This document shows, piece by piece, positions 24,736 to 32,546 of a stretch of DNA of 64,000 nt. Source of the DNA: Pseudomonas gingeri (GTDB taxonomy: Bacteria; Pseudomonadota; Gammaproteobacteria; Pseudomonadales; Pseudomonadaceae); NCBI RefSeq assembly GCF_013385635.1, contig NZ_JACAPR010000028.1, positions 192,250 through 256,249 of the forward strand. Direction: 5' to 3'. The notes below the pieces were generated by a model. The model saw only the letters and a program-made list of their open reading frames with translations, ran no database searches and had not been told where the DNA came from. The translations under genes and the position numbers were made by a program. Numbering within the stretch: the first letter of the stretch is position 1; every line of letters starts with the position of its first letter.

Positions 24736-25389
24736 TCAGAACTCGTCGGCGACCGACTCGAGAATCTTGCCCATCAGGTACACGGTGGTCCGCGCCACCT
24801 GCTTCACCGACTCCTTCTCTTCATCGGTGACCACCCAACGGTCGATGGCCGCGTTGACCTCCTCGGAGTGCTTGGCATCGATGATCGCGTGGGCGACAAA
24901 GAAGGTCATTTGCTTGTCGGTGAGCTTGAGGCTGTTCTTGCAGATATCCATCATCGGCTCGAGGTGCTCGTAGGAGTCCTCCGCCCAGAAGCTGTAGCCC
25001 AGGCGTGGAATGATCCCGCGGCAGACGGAGACATAATCCAGGTAGCCGTAGAAGGCCTCGGTGGCCGGCAGCATCGGTTTTTCGAATTCGGCCGGGTCCA
25101 CGCCGATGGCGATCAGGTCGTTGTAGGCCATGTTTTCATGGCCCAGTTCTTCCAGCGCGTGCTTCATGGCGAAACGCAGCAGGCCGACCTTCTTGTGGTC
25201 CTGGTTCCAGCAGGCCACGGCCTGGTTGATCGCGTTGTTCTTGGTGTAGTGATACACCTGGACAATCGACTTGATATACAACTCGCGTTGCAACTCGGGG
25301 CGCTTCATCATCTGAAAGAAGCGGCCAGCCTTGATCTTGGCCCATTCGGCATCACAGACAGCCTTCAACTCATCTCTGAACTCAGTCAT
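24736..25389 (-). CDS. Haem-oxygenase-like diiron oxidase (TenA/PqqC fold)
   Basis: A 217-residue all-helical protein of the haem-oxygenase-like fold. Metal-ligand motifs of the diiron (HDO) class are complete: ExxH at Glu81/His84 (EELGHE) and HxxxDxxH at His167/Asp171/His174 (HAIIDAKH). Early helix residues EL..KS..QVYHYT could give the remaining carboxylate. HDOs include UndA (fatty-acid decarboxylase making terminal alkenes) and N-oxygenases such as the SznF central domain. It is the third gene of the four-gene operon, 68 bases after the NTF2-like gene. A substrate carrying an acyl chain is inferred from the acyltransferase and acyl-CoA synthetase beside it. Confidence 0.85.
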   Translation of the reverse strand: MTEFRDELKAVCDAEWAKIKAGRFFQMMKRPELQRELYIKSIVQVYHYTKNNAINQAVACWNQDHKKVGLLRFAMKHALEELGHENMAYNDLIAIGVDPAEFEKPMLPATEAFYGYLDYVSVCRGIIPRLGYSFWAEDSYEHLEPMMDICKNSLKLTDKQMTFFVAHAIIDAKHSEEVNAAIDRWVVTDEEKESVKQVARTTVYLMGKILESVADEF

Positions 25390-25457
25390 TTCACTCTTTC
25401 CCTGGTGGTGTTATAGATCGTTTATGACATTTCTTATGTACCGGCGCGGACGCGGGT

Positions 25458-25856
25458 TTACAGACGCAACACGGACTTGATGATGTACATGAACTTGGAG
25501 AAGAAGCCGACGCCCTCGATAGTGTCCCAGTGTTCCATCAGCACACCGTTTTCCACACGATAGATATCGATCACCTTGTACTTCACGGTAAAGAATCTAT
25601 GTTTGGCCCAATGGGTCGCATAGAGGAAGACATAATCGCCTTCGGCACACACTTGCTTGATACTGGTCCCGGACTCCGGAAAGGTCTTGAAGAACTGCGC
25701 GAAGTAGCTCTTGAATCCTTCACGACGCGGCGGGATGAACACGTTGTTGTGTTGCACATAGTCTTCGGCAATCAGCGTATCGGCGACCGCGAGTTCACGC
25801 TGGCCGAACATGCGCTCGTAAAATTCGATCACCACGGCCTTGTTCTGGGCTTCCAT
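25458..25856 (-). CDS. NTF2/SnoaL-like protein
   Basis: A 132-residue protein of the cone-shaped NTF2-like fold, as in SnoaL polyketide cyclases. It shows KAVVIEFYERMFGQRELAVADTLIAEDYVQHN split across helices 1-3, then FFKTFPESGTSIKQV and a terminal IYRVENGVLMEHWDTIEG. These folds act as small cyclases, isomerases or ligand binders in secondary metabolism. It is the second gene of the operon, between the acyltransferase and the diiron oxidase. The catalytic residues are not certain. Confidence 0.85.
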   Translation of the reverse strand: MEAQNKAVVIEFYERMFGQRELAVADTLIAEDYVQHNNVFIPPRREGFKSYFAQFFKTFPESGTSIKQVCAEGDYVFLYATHWAKHRFFTVKYKVIDIYRVENGVLMEHWDTIEGVGFFSKFMYIIKSVLRL

Positions 25857-25894
25857 CTGACATCAACCTCGTTATTGTCGATTTATTATGTTTT

Positions 25895-26671
25895 TCAGAC
25901 CGCCAGGGCCTGGCGTCCCGCGCGGGCAGCGAGGGTATGGCGGATCAGTCCGTCGATGTCCTTAAGGTCCGCCGGGCATTGTTCCAGGCCGAAGAAGGGC
26001 GTCACCGACGGCAGCAGATCGCCCTTGTACAAGGCGTAGTAGTGATCGCCACGGGCCTTGATCTGGAACAGGATGCCGTCCTGGTCAAACACCGAGCTGT
26101 CGAACTTCGGCGCCAGCCGGGGTTTCACGTAAGTGATGAAAGTCTTGTAGCCGCCCAGCAGGGCCACCAGCGACGCACCGGTCATCGCCAGGGCGCTGAC
26201 CACGTTCCTGACCGGGGCATGTTTATCGACAATCAACCGCGACAGCTCCACGCATTCGTTCTCGTAACCGGGCCCGGAGAATGCCAGCAAACGCTGGTGA
26301 TCGATAAACTCCCCGGACTCATGGGGAAACGGTGTAATACGCTGGGTGCCGATAATCTCGCCATCGTAATAACAGGCAAATACATAAGAGCGGGCATCGT
26401 ACTCATCGAGGCAGACGGTTTCATCGACCGAATCGCCGAACAGCGTCCGATAATAAACCTTGCGCTGCCCGTACAATCGATAACGCGCCCGTGACAACTC
26501 GGAAAACTGTTGAGGCGTTACAATCTGACGAATACTGACTTTGTCGGACTGACAGTGTTCGTGCAGGACCGAATCATAGAAACTGTAGATAGCTGCACCG
26601 GCGGCATCATCTTTCACCAGCTGCATACTTGCCAATGGCAACTCGGTCTTGTTACTCCCGTATGACGACAT
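25895..26671 (-). CDS. LuxI/GNAT-like N-acyltransferase
   Basis: A 258-residue protein whose core resembles acyl-homoserine-lactone synthases and related N-acyl transferases. It has SRARYRLYGQRKVYY (60-74), LDEYDARSYVFACYY (88-102), DGEIIGTQRITP (103-114) and CVELSRLIVDK (140-150). The last two match the G..RL.PT and E.SR blocks of LuxI. The ATG at 26671 has AAGGAG seven bases upstream. It heads a minus-strand operon with NTF2-like, diiron-oxidase and acyl-CoA synthetase genes. No LuxR gene is adjacent, so the product may be a metabolite rather than a classical AHL. A longer form starting at a TTG at 26743 is possible. Confidence 0.75.
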   Translation of the reverse strand: MSSYGSNKTELPLASMQLVKDDAAGAAIYSFYDSVLHEHCQSDKVSIRQIVTPQQFSELSRARYRLYGQRKVYYRTLFGDSVDETVCLDEYDARSYVFACYYDGEIIGTQRITPFPHESGEFIDHQRLLAFSGPGYENECVELSRLIVDKHAPVRNVVSALAMTGASLVALLGGYKTFITYVKPRLAPKFDSSVFDQDGILFQIKARGDHYYALYKGDLLPSVTPFFGLEQCPADLKDIDGLIRHTLAARAGRQALAV

Positions 26672-26739
26672 AAGACGCTCCTTGTTATTATGATCTGTAT
26701 TATTTGGCTCGACCAGGCACACGACATAACACCCATGAC

Positions 26740-26762
26740 TCAATTCATGAGTTCACCTCCTT
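26740..26762 (-). promoter_or_regulatory. Consensus Shine-Dalgarno driving a two-codon ORF in the operon leader
   Basis: On the minus strand AAGGAGGTGAAC (26762-26751) is a near-perfect ribosome site. It is followed after two bases by ATG AAT TGA (26748-26740), a Met-Asn-stop mini-ORF. A TTG at 26743 overlaps it in the acyltransferase frame. The arrangement could stall or feed ribosomes onto the downstream gene, or reveal a longer TTG-started protein. Confidence 0.5.
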
Positions 26763-26783
26763 GAACGTGCAAAGTTGATCACT

Positions 26784-26893
26784 GATCGTTCCCATGCTCT
26801 GCGTGGGAATGCCTCACCGGACGCTCCGCGTCCGTGCTGGCTGTGACGCGGAGCGTCACGGGCTGCGTTCCCACGCAGAGCGTGGGAACGATC
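26784..26893. repeat. MITE-like palindromic element, copy 3
   Basis: A 110-bp element beginning GATCGTTCCCATGCTCTGCG and ending CGCAGAGCGTGGGAACGATC. Its two halves are near-mirror images, making it the most symmetric of the four copies. It lies between the HIT gene and the acyltransferase operon, both on the minus strand, and may separate their transcripts. Confidence 0.88.
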
Positions 26894-26914
26894 ATCAACT
26901 GAAGCCGGCTGTCG

Positions 26915-27352
26915 TCAGAGTTGTTCCAGCGCCGAACGGATCTTGCCGGCGCGCTCGACCAGCAACTGCGGGCTGGCCAGTGGAATATCGGCGTGGGCGA
27001 GATTGAAGCCATCTCCGACAAAGCGCGCGAGGACATGCAAATGGGCGTGACCGACGGTCTGGCCGGCAACGGCCCCGTCGCACAACAGCAGGTTGATGCC
27101 TTCGCAGGAGCGCTCGTTCAGCAGTATCCCGCTGTTGCGCAACGCGCTAGCCATACGCTGCCCGACCACCATCATGTGGCCTGCGGTTTGCGGGGGGATA
27201 TCGGCCAGGCCGGTGGCGTGAGCCTTGGGAATGACCAGCACATGACCGGGGGTGATCGGCTGGATGGAAAGCAGCGCCAGGCACTGTTCGTCTTCATAGA
27301 CGATGCTGGCAGGTGCTTCTTGTCTGGCGATTGCACAGAAAATGCAGTTCAC
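26915..27352 (-). CDS. HIT-family nucleotide hydrolase
   Basis: A 145-residue histidine-triad protein. CIFCAIARQEAPASIVYED opens the fold, ITPGHVLVIPKAH is the nucleotide loop, and the triad GHAHLHVLARF contains the catalytic histidines. HIT enzymes hydrolyse phosphoramidate or dinucleoside polyphosphate bonds such as AMP-lysine or Ap4A. It lies upstream of the acyltransferase operon on the same strand but is separated by a hairpin element and 240 bp, so it is probably independent. Confidence 0.92.
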   Translation of the reverse strand: MNCIFCAIARQEAPASIVYEDEQCLALLSIQPITPGHVLVIPKAHATGLADIPPQTAGHMMVVGQRMASALRNSGILLNERSCEGINLLLCDGAVAGQTVGHAHLHVLARFVGDGFNLAHADIPLASPQLLVERAGKIRSALEQL

Positions 27353-27734
27353 GGGTTAGCTCCCTCTATTGTTATATGCGCAAGACCGGCTTGGTATCCG
27401 GGCTTGCGACAGGCTGAATTCCCTTACAGACCTATCATCGCTGACCGCACAATGTGAGGCGAAAATACGTCCGACCCGGAATGCCTGTACACGGGAGTTT
27501 TGAAATTTTTTGTATCCGCAACGCCTCCATGAAACACAGCCCATTGATTTTATTGGGTTTTATTCATGGAAATTTCTTACATAAAAAATCGCAAATCACT
27601 GACACGCAACGTCCTACCCGGCTTATCCGAGCCCCGTACGGCAGGCATAAAAAATCCGGCGTGCCGAATGGACGCCGGATGCTGAGGTAGCCCGAAGGTG
27701 AGCCCACCCTGCCCCGGGCAGGATGGCTCGTCGC
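27353..27734. other. 382-bp AT-rich intergenic region
   Basis: The stretch 27490-27600 is clearly richer in A and T than its surroundings and probably holds the promoter of the HIT gene. The distal part carries the intrinsic terminator of the small gene at 27735-27941. A frame on the plus strand at 27454-27690 has no RBS or family pattern and is not called. Confidence 0.55.
27648..27680 (-). terminator. Intrinsic terminator of the small gene at 27735-27941
   Basis: On the minus strand ATCCGGCGT (27680-27672) pairs with ACGCCGGAT (27662-27654), giving a perfect 9-bp stem followed by a run of T residues (six A on the plus strand, 27649-27654). It lies 55 bases past the stop codon. Confidence 0.85.
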
Positions 27735-27941
27735 CTACGCCTGTTTCTTCAGGCGCGGCCTGGCCTTGGGAAAATAAGGGGACTTCACCAGGCCTGTCGG
27801 CACCGGTGTCCGGACCCGGCTCGAAGGCTCTTCGGCCGGTGCCGCGCCACCAAACTCGGCCACGTAGGGGGTCTGCCCGCAGCGCACCAGATTGTTGATC
27901 GGGAACTCATCGCCATTATCTTCCATGTATGCCTTTTTCAT
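27735..27941 (-). CDS. Small basic hypothetical protein
   Basis: A 68-residue protein preceded by CAAGGAGTGTTCGA, a good RBS, and followed by a textbook terminator, so it is transcribed as a single unit. The N-terminus has the acidic MEDNGDEFPINNLVRCG; the middle is Pro/Ala-rich; the C-terminus is basic (KARPRLKKQA). The single Cys and lack of hydrophobic helices suggest a soluble protein. No family is recognised. Confidence 0.65.
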   Translation of the reverse strand: MKKAYMEDNGDEFPINNLVRCGQTPYVAEFGGAAPAEEPSSRVRTPVPTGLVKSPYFPKARPRLKKQA

Positions 27942-28154
27942 TCGAACACTCCTTGCAAAGATTCATCACCACCAGCCCATGGCTGACGCCTGAAAAACCT
28001 TGAGCGTAGCCGACTGACAGCGATTCGCAGGCTCTGGCACAAGGATCCGACGAATGACCACCCGGTCACGGACTTCCGAAGTCGTCACACGCCCTTCACA
28101 CCCTTTTCACCTCCATACACCTAGATTCGACTCACTCCTTTTGAATCCCATTCA

Positions 28155-28181
28155 GCCCGCCCACACTGCGGGCTTTTTTTT
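28155..28181 (+). terminator. Strong plus-strand terminator with no upstream gene
   Basis: GCCCGC (28155-28160) pairs with GCGGGC (28168-28173) and is followed by eight T residues. It is correctly oriented for a plus-strand transcript, yet the nearest upstream plus-strand gene is many kilobases away. It may end an unannotated small RNA starting in 27.97-28.13 kb. Read on the minus strand it lacks the T-run, so it is not primarily the terminator of the hydrolase gene. Confidence 0.75.
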
Positions 28182-28186
28182 GCACG

Positions 28187-29026
28187 TCACTCCCCCAGGC
28201 GCTGGCTCAACGCCCGGAATGCCGCCAGCACCTCTTCCGGTTTCTCCAGCATAAGCTGATGCCCACAGGCGTGCAGCACCTGGAAGCGTGCGTCCGGCAG
28301 CTGTTCGGCCAGCGCCTCGCCACCGCTGGCCGGGGTCAGGCCGTCGCTGTCACCGGCTACCACCTCGACCGGCAACCTGAGGTTCGCCAGGTGCCCGGCA
28401 TCCGGCCATTGCACGCCCTCCAGCAGTCCCTTGAATACATACAGGCGGTTGCGCTCGGTGAGCTTTTCCTCATAGGCCACCAGCCCCGCATCGGCGGACC
28501 CGTGCCAGGCACGCTGGCGAAAGCCCCTGGCCAACACTGGCCGGATCAGTTCCAGCACCCAGGCCGGCAACGCCATCAACCCACCGCGACTCAACGGCCG
28601 ATGCAACTGTGTGCCGAGCAACAAGGCGCCGCTGACCGACTGCACCTGCAACAGGGTGCTCAGGGACAGCCCGGTGCCGAACGAGTGGGCCACGATCAGG
28701 TTGCGCCGGCCGCCGAAGCGACGCAGCAGTTCCAGGTAATCGGCGACTAGTTCGGCCCAGGCGTACGCCGCGGGCCGCCGTGGCTTGTCGCTCTCGCCAT
28801 GGCCGAGCAGGTCCCACGCCACCAGGCTGTAGCCCTCCTCGCCCAGCGCCTGCCACTGGTGACGCCACTGGTCCTTGTTGCCCCCTGCGCCATGGCAGAA
28901 GAACACCACGCTATCGGCCCGCTCCCGGCCGGGCTGATGGGCCACGCTCAGGCGCCGCCCCGGGCGGATCTCCAGCAGCTCGCCGCGCACCCGCGGTAAA
29001 TCAACAGAGGAATAGGGTTCAGCCAT
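28187..29026 (-). CDS. Alpha/beta-hydrolase fold protein
   Basis: A 279-residue cytosolic hydrolase. VFFCHGAGGNKDQW (about 41-54) forms the oxyanion loop, and VAWDLLGHGESDKP is the following strand. IVAHSFGTGLS is the nucleophile elbow (AHSFG rather than GxSxG, still with Ser). VVAGDSDGLTP gives the acid and HACGHQLMLEKP the His. No signal peptide is present. The substrate is unknown. It lies just after the ABC transporter operon on the same strand, 42 bases away, so it may be read through with it. Confidence 0.88.
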   Translation of the reverse strand: MAEPYSSVDLPRVRGELLEIRPGRRLSVAHQPGRERADSVVFFCHGAGGNKDQWRHQWQALGEEGYSLVAWDLLGHGESDKPRRPAAYAWAELVADYLELLRRFGGRRNLIVAHSFGTGLSLSTLLQVQSVSGALLLGTQLHRPLSRGGLMALPAWVLELIRPVLARGFRQRAWHGSADAGLVAYEEKLTERNRLYVFKGLLEGVQWPDAGHLANLRLPVEVVAGDSDGLTPASGGEALAEQLPDARFQVLHACGHQLMLEKPEEVLAAFRALSQRLGE

Positions 29027-29068
29027 GCCAAGAGTGTCCTGTCAGAAAAATAGAGAATAGATCGCCGC

Positions 29069-30712
29069 TCACCAGGCACCCTCGCGGCTCGGTTCGGCAT
29101 TCGCCGCCGGCGCCACAACCGGCGAGGCGCCCAGCAGGGTCCGGGTATAGGGGTGTTGCGGCTCGGCGAACAGCCGGGTGGTCTCGCCCTGTTCGACGAT
29201 CCGCCCGCCCTGCATCACCGCGATGCGATCGCACAGGCGCGCCGCCACCCGCAGGTCATGGGTGATAAACACCATGCTCAGGCGCAGGCGCCGTTGCAGG
29301 TCCTCCAGCAGTTCGAGGATCTGCACCTGGATCAGCGCATCCAGTGCCGAGACGCATTCATCGGCGATGAGGATCTTCGGGCGTACCGCCAGCGCCCGGG
29401 CGATGCCGATCCGCTGTCGTTGCCCGCCGGAAAACTCATGGGGATACCGTTCGAAGGCCATCGCCGGCAGCCCTGCCAGTTCCAGCATTTCACGGGCCCG
29501 CCGGGCCGACTCGGCCACCGAGACGCCTTGCGCCAGCGGCCCGGTCATGATGATCCGGCCTATGGTCTGGCGCGGATTGAGCGAGGCGAACGGGTCCTGG
29601 AAGATCATCTGGATATCCCCGCGCAACGGGCGCAGGTGCCGCTGGGACAGATCGGCCACGTCCTTTCCCTGCCATTGCAGGTGCCCGCCATCGGGCTGCA
29701 GCAGGCGCACCAGGCAGCGTCCGAGGGTCGACTTGCCGGAACCGGACTCGCCGACAATCCCCAGGGTCTCGCCTTCGCGCAGATGCAGATCGAGCCCGGC
29801 CAGTGCCTGTTGGGTGCGACGGCGCCACCAGCCATGGCGACCGCTGAAGGACTTCTCCAGTTGTCGCGCCGCCAGCACCAGCGGCGCATCGACGATGGCC
29901 GGGCGCGGTGCCAGCGGACTGGCCGATGCCGCTGCCAGCAGGCGCCGGGTATAGTCCTGGCGCGGCGCCTGCAGGACCTGCCGGGCGGTGCCCTGCTCCA
30001 CCAGATGACCTTTTTCCAGCACCAGCACCCGGTCGGCGATGGCCTGTACCACGGCAAAGTCGTGGGTGATAAACAGTACCGCCATGCCCTTGTCGCGCTG
30101 GATCCTGCGCAGCAGTTCAAGGATCTGCGCTTGCGTGGTGACATCCAGGGCCGAGGTCGGTTCGTCGGCGATCAACAAGGCCGGATCAAAGGCCAGTGCC
30201 ATGGCGATCACCACCCGCTGGCGCTGACCGCCGGACAGTTCGAAGGGATAGGCGTGGCGCAGGCGTTCCGGGTCCGGCAGGCCGACATAACCCAGCAACT
30301 CGATCACCCGCTGACGGCGTGTCGCGGCCGCGGCGACGCCATGGGCCTGCAGGGTTTCGTCGATCTGCCGGCCCACGCTCAGCAACGGGTTCAGGGCACT
30401 CATGGGTTCCTGGAAGACCATGCTGATCTCCCGGCCACGCAACTCGCGCATGGCCTCTTCGCCACGCCCGGCAAGGTCCTCGCCGCGCCAGCGGATATGC
30501 CCCGCTTCAACCCGCAGGGACGCCGGCAGCAGGCGCAGCAACGCCTTGGCCAGCATCGACTTGCCGGACCCCGACTCGCCCACCACACAGAGCAGTTCGC
30601 CGCGTTCGAGTTGCAACGACAGGTCATACAGCGCATGACTGCGATCCGCGCCGCGAGGCAGGGCAATGCGCAGGTGCTCGACGCTCAGCAAGGGATGGAT
30701 GTCTTGGCTCAT
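29069..30712 (-). CDS. Dipeptide/oligopeptide-type ABC transporter, fused double ATPase
   Basis: A 547-residue protein with two complete ABC domains (DppD-DppF or YejF-like fusion). Domain 1 has Walker A GESGSGKS (45-52), LSGGQRQR (159-166) and IADEPTSALD (181-190). Domain 2 has GESGSGKST (321-329), FSGGQRQR and IADECVSALD, where the usual Pro of Walker B is Cys. The ATG overlaps the stop of the permease gene by four bases. It energises import by the two permeases and the binding protein encoded upstream in this operon. The operon is headed by a sigma-54 promoter and neighbours sulfonate monooxygenases, so the cargo is probably a sulfur compound. Confidence 0.92.
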   Translation of the reverse strand: MSQDIHPLLSVEHLRIALPRGADRSHALYDLSLQLERGELLCVVGESGSGKSMLAKALLRLLPASLRVEAGHIRWRGEDLAGRGEEAMRELRGREISMVFQEPMSALNPLLSVGRQIDETLQAHGVAAAATRRQRVIELLGYVGLPDPERLRHAYPFELSGGQRQRVVIAMALAFDPALLIADEPTSALDVTTQAQILELLRRIQRDKGMAVLFITHDFAVVQAIADRVLVLEKGHLVEQGTARQVLQAPRQDYTRRLLAAASASPLAPRPAIVDAPLVLAARQLEKSFSGRHGWWRRRTQQALAGLDLHLREGETLGIVGESGSGKSTLGRCLVRLLQPDGGHLQWQGKDVADLSQRHLRPLRGDIQMIFQDPFASLNPRQTIGRIIMTGPLAQGVSVAESARRAREMLELAGLPAMAFERYPHEFSGGQRQRIGIARALAVRPKILIADECVSALDALIQVQILELLEDLQRRLRLSMVFITHDLRVAARLCDRIAVMQGGRIVEQGETTRLFAEPQHPYTRTLLGASPVVAPAANAEPSREGAW

Positions 30713-31557
30713 GCCGCCGCTCCCTGTTGCCGGGCCGGCTCGAACGCCACCCGCAGGCCTTCGCCGACACGGTTGACCGCGAGCACGCAGAACAGGATCG
30801 CCAGGCCGGGCCACAGGCTCATCCACCAGGCATCGCGTAACAGTCCGCGGGAGGCGTTGATCATGTAGCCCCAGCTCATCGCCTCGGGATCGCTGAGGCC
30901 GAGAAACGCCAGGGCTGCTTCGGTGAGGATCGCGCTGGCCATGACAAAGGTCAGGGTCACCAGCAACGGCGCCAGGGCATTGGGCAGGATCTGCTGGAAG
31001 ATGATCGCCGTCGACGACTGCCCGAGGACCCGCGCCGCCTGTACGAACTCGCGCTGGCGCAGACTGAGGAACTCACTGCGTACCAGTCGCGCCACCGCCG
31101 GCCAGGCGACCAGCGCAATGGCCAGGACGATGGAGCCCAGGGACGGTTCGAGAATCGCCACCAGGATCACCGCCAGTACCAGTTGCGGAACGATCTGGAA
31201 AAACTCGGCGATGCGCATCAGCAGGCCGTCGAGCCAGCCGCCGAAGTAACCGGCCACGGCACCGACCAGGGCGCCTACCAGCAACGTCGCCAGGCTGGCC
31301 AGCGCGGCCACCGCCAGCGATACCCGCGCGCCGTACAACAGGCCACTGCCCAGGTCGCGCCCGAGCATATCGCTGCCCAGCCAGTGCGCGTGGTCCTGGA
31401 ACGGCGCCAGCATCGGCGCGCTGTTCATGTCCCAGGGCGAGCTGTCGGTCAGCCACGGTGCGGCCAGCGCCAGCACGCCGAGGACCAGCAGGAACAGCAC
31501 GCCGGCCACCGCCGAAGGCTGCGCCAGGAAGCGTCGCAGGAAAGGATATCGATTCAT
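30709..31557 (-). CDS. Oligopeptide-type ABC transporter permease (DppC-like)
   Basis: A 282-residue inner-membrane permease. A first helix (about 15-34) is followed by a periplasmic loop with HWLGSDMLGRDLGSGLLYG, the hallmark of the DppC/OppC half. Five further helices follow, with the EAA loop near VQAARVLGQSSTAIIFQQILPN in two parts, and a terminal AFLGLSDPEAMSWGYMI. The start overlaps the previous stop (TGATG). It pairs with the DppB-like permease upstream. Confidence 0.92.
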   Translation of the reverse strand: MNRYPFLRRFLAQPSAVAGVLFLLVLGVLALAAPWLTDSSPWDMNSAPMLAPFQDHAHWLGSDMLGRDLGSGLLYGARVSLAVAALASLATLLVGALVGAVAGYFGGWLDGLLMRIAEFFQIVPQLVLAVILVAILEPSLGSIVLAIALVAWPAVARLVRSEFLSLRQREFVQAARVLGQSSTAIIFQQILPNALAPLLVTLTFVMASAILTEAALAFLGLSDPEAMSWGYMINASRGLLRDAWWMSLWPGLAILFCVLAVNRVGEGLRVAFEPARQQGAAA

Positions 31558-32546
31558 CAGTGCTGCCCTCCGGCGCCGATGCGCGGATCGAGCCAGCGGC
31601 ACGCGAGGTCGGTCAGCAGGTTGAAACTCACCACCATGATCGAAATCACCAGGAAACCACCCATCAATACTCCGTAATCCCGTTGCGCCAGCGCCTCGTA
31701 CATCAGGCGGCCGATACCCGGCCAGGAGTAGACCACCTCCACCAACAGGATGCCGCTGGCCAACTGACCCAGTTGCAGGCCGGCAAAGGTCACCACCGGC
31801 AGCAGTGCATTGCGCAGCACATGCGCCCAGAGAATTCGTCGCGGGCGCAAACCCTTGGCCCGGGCGGTGCGCACGTATTCCTGGCCCTGCACCTCCAGCG
31901 TCGCGGCACGGGTCAGGTGGATATACAGCGCCAGGAACAGAAAGCTCAGGGACAGGCACGGCAATACCAGGTGCCGCGCCCGGTCAGCCCACCAGGCAGT
32001 ACCGTGGAAGTCCGCGGCGACGGTTTCCATGCCGAAGGCCGGCAGCCAGTCGAGGCTGACCGAGAACAGCAGGATCAGCAGCATCGCCAGCCAGAACGAC
32101 GGGATCGCGAACAGCAATAGCGCGCCCTGGGAGATCAGTTGGTCGAGCCAGCGCCGCCGCTCGCGACTGCGCGCCGCCAGCACACCGAGGGCGATGCCCA
32201 GCAGCGACGACAGCAGGAACGCCGAGCCCATCAGCGCCAGGGTCGCCGGCAGGCGCTCGGCGATCAGCGACCAGACCGAGGTCTGGTTGCGGTAGGAATA
32301 CCCCAGGTCCAGCCGCAGCACCTGCCCGAGATAGATCAGCAGTTGCTGAGCCACGGGTTTATCCAGGCCCATCTGCTGGCGCAGTTGCCCGATGTACTGC
32401 CCATCGTCGACCCCGGCTTCCCCGGCCATCAGCAACGCCGGATCTCCCGGCGCCAGGCGTACCAACAGGAAACTCAGGACCAGTACCCCGAGCACCATGG
32501 ACAGTGCCCGCAGCAGCCGGCCACCGAGGAAGATCAGCCCGCTCAT
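31557..32546 (-). CDS. Oligopeptide-type ABC transporter permease (DppB-like)
   Basis: A 329-residue permease with an N-terminal helix followed by FLLVRLAPGDPALLMAGE, the family signature. Then come about five more helices and the EAA loop EYVRTARAKGLRPRRILWAHVLRNA in two segments, ending with VVEVVYSWPGIGRL-type sequence (ILLVEVVYSWPGIG). It forms the channel with the DppC-like permease. The start overlaps the stop of the binding protein gene by four bases, so the whole operon is translationally coupled. Confidence 0.92.
   Translation of the reverse strand: MSGLIFLGGRLLRALSMVLGVLVLSFLLVRLAPGDPALLMAGEAGVDDGQYIGQLRQQMGLDKPVAQQLLIYLGQVLRLDLGYSYRNQTSVWSLIAERLPATLALMGSAFLLSSLLGIALGVLAARSRERRRWLDQLISQGALLLFAIPSFWLAMLLILLFSVSLDWLPAFGMETVAADFHGTAWWADRARHLVLPCLSLSFLFLALYIHLTRAATLEVQGQEYVRTARAKGLRPRRILWAHVLRNALLPVVTFAGLQLGQLASGILLVEVVYSWPGIGRLMYEALAQRDYGVLMGGFLVISIMVVSFNLLTDLACRWLDPRIGAGGQH

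Noticed and set aside
25895..26671. Classical quorum-sensing LuxI gene
   Set aside because: No LuxR-type gene or lux-box-like palindrome is adjacent, and the operon partners are those of a biosynthetic pathway.
27454..27690. 78-codon plus-strand frame in the AT-rich gap
   Set aside because: It lacks an RBS and any family pattern and runs through the minus-strand terminator.
29153..30868. 571-codon plus-strand frame opposite the ABC ATPase
   Set aside because: Composition is that of an antisense frame; the minus strand encodes two intact ABC domains.
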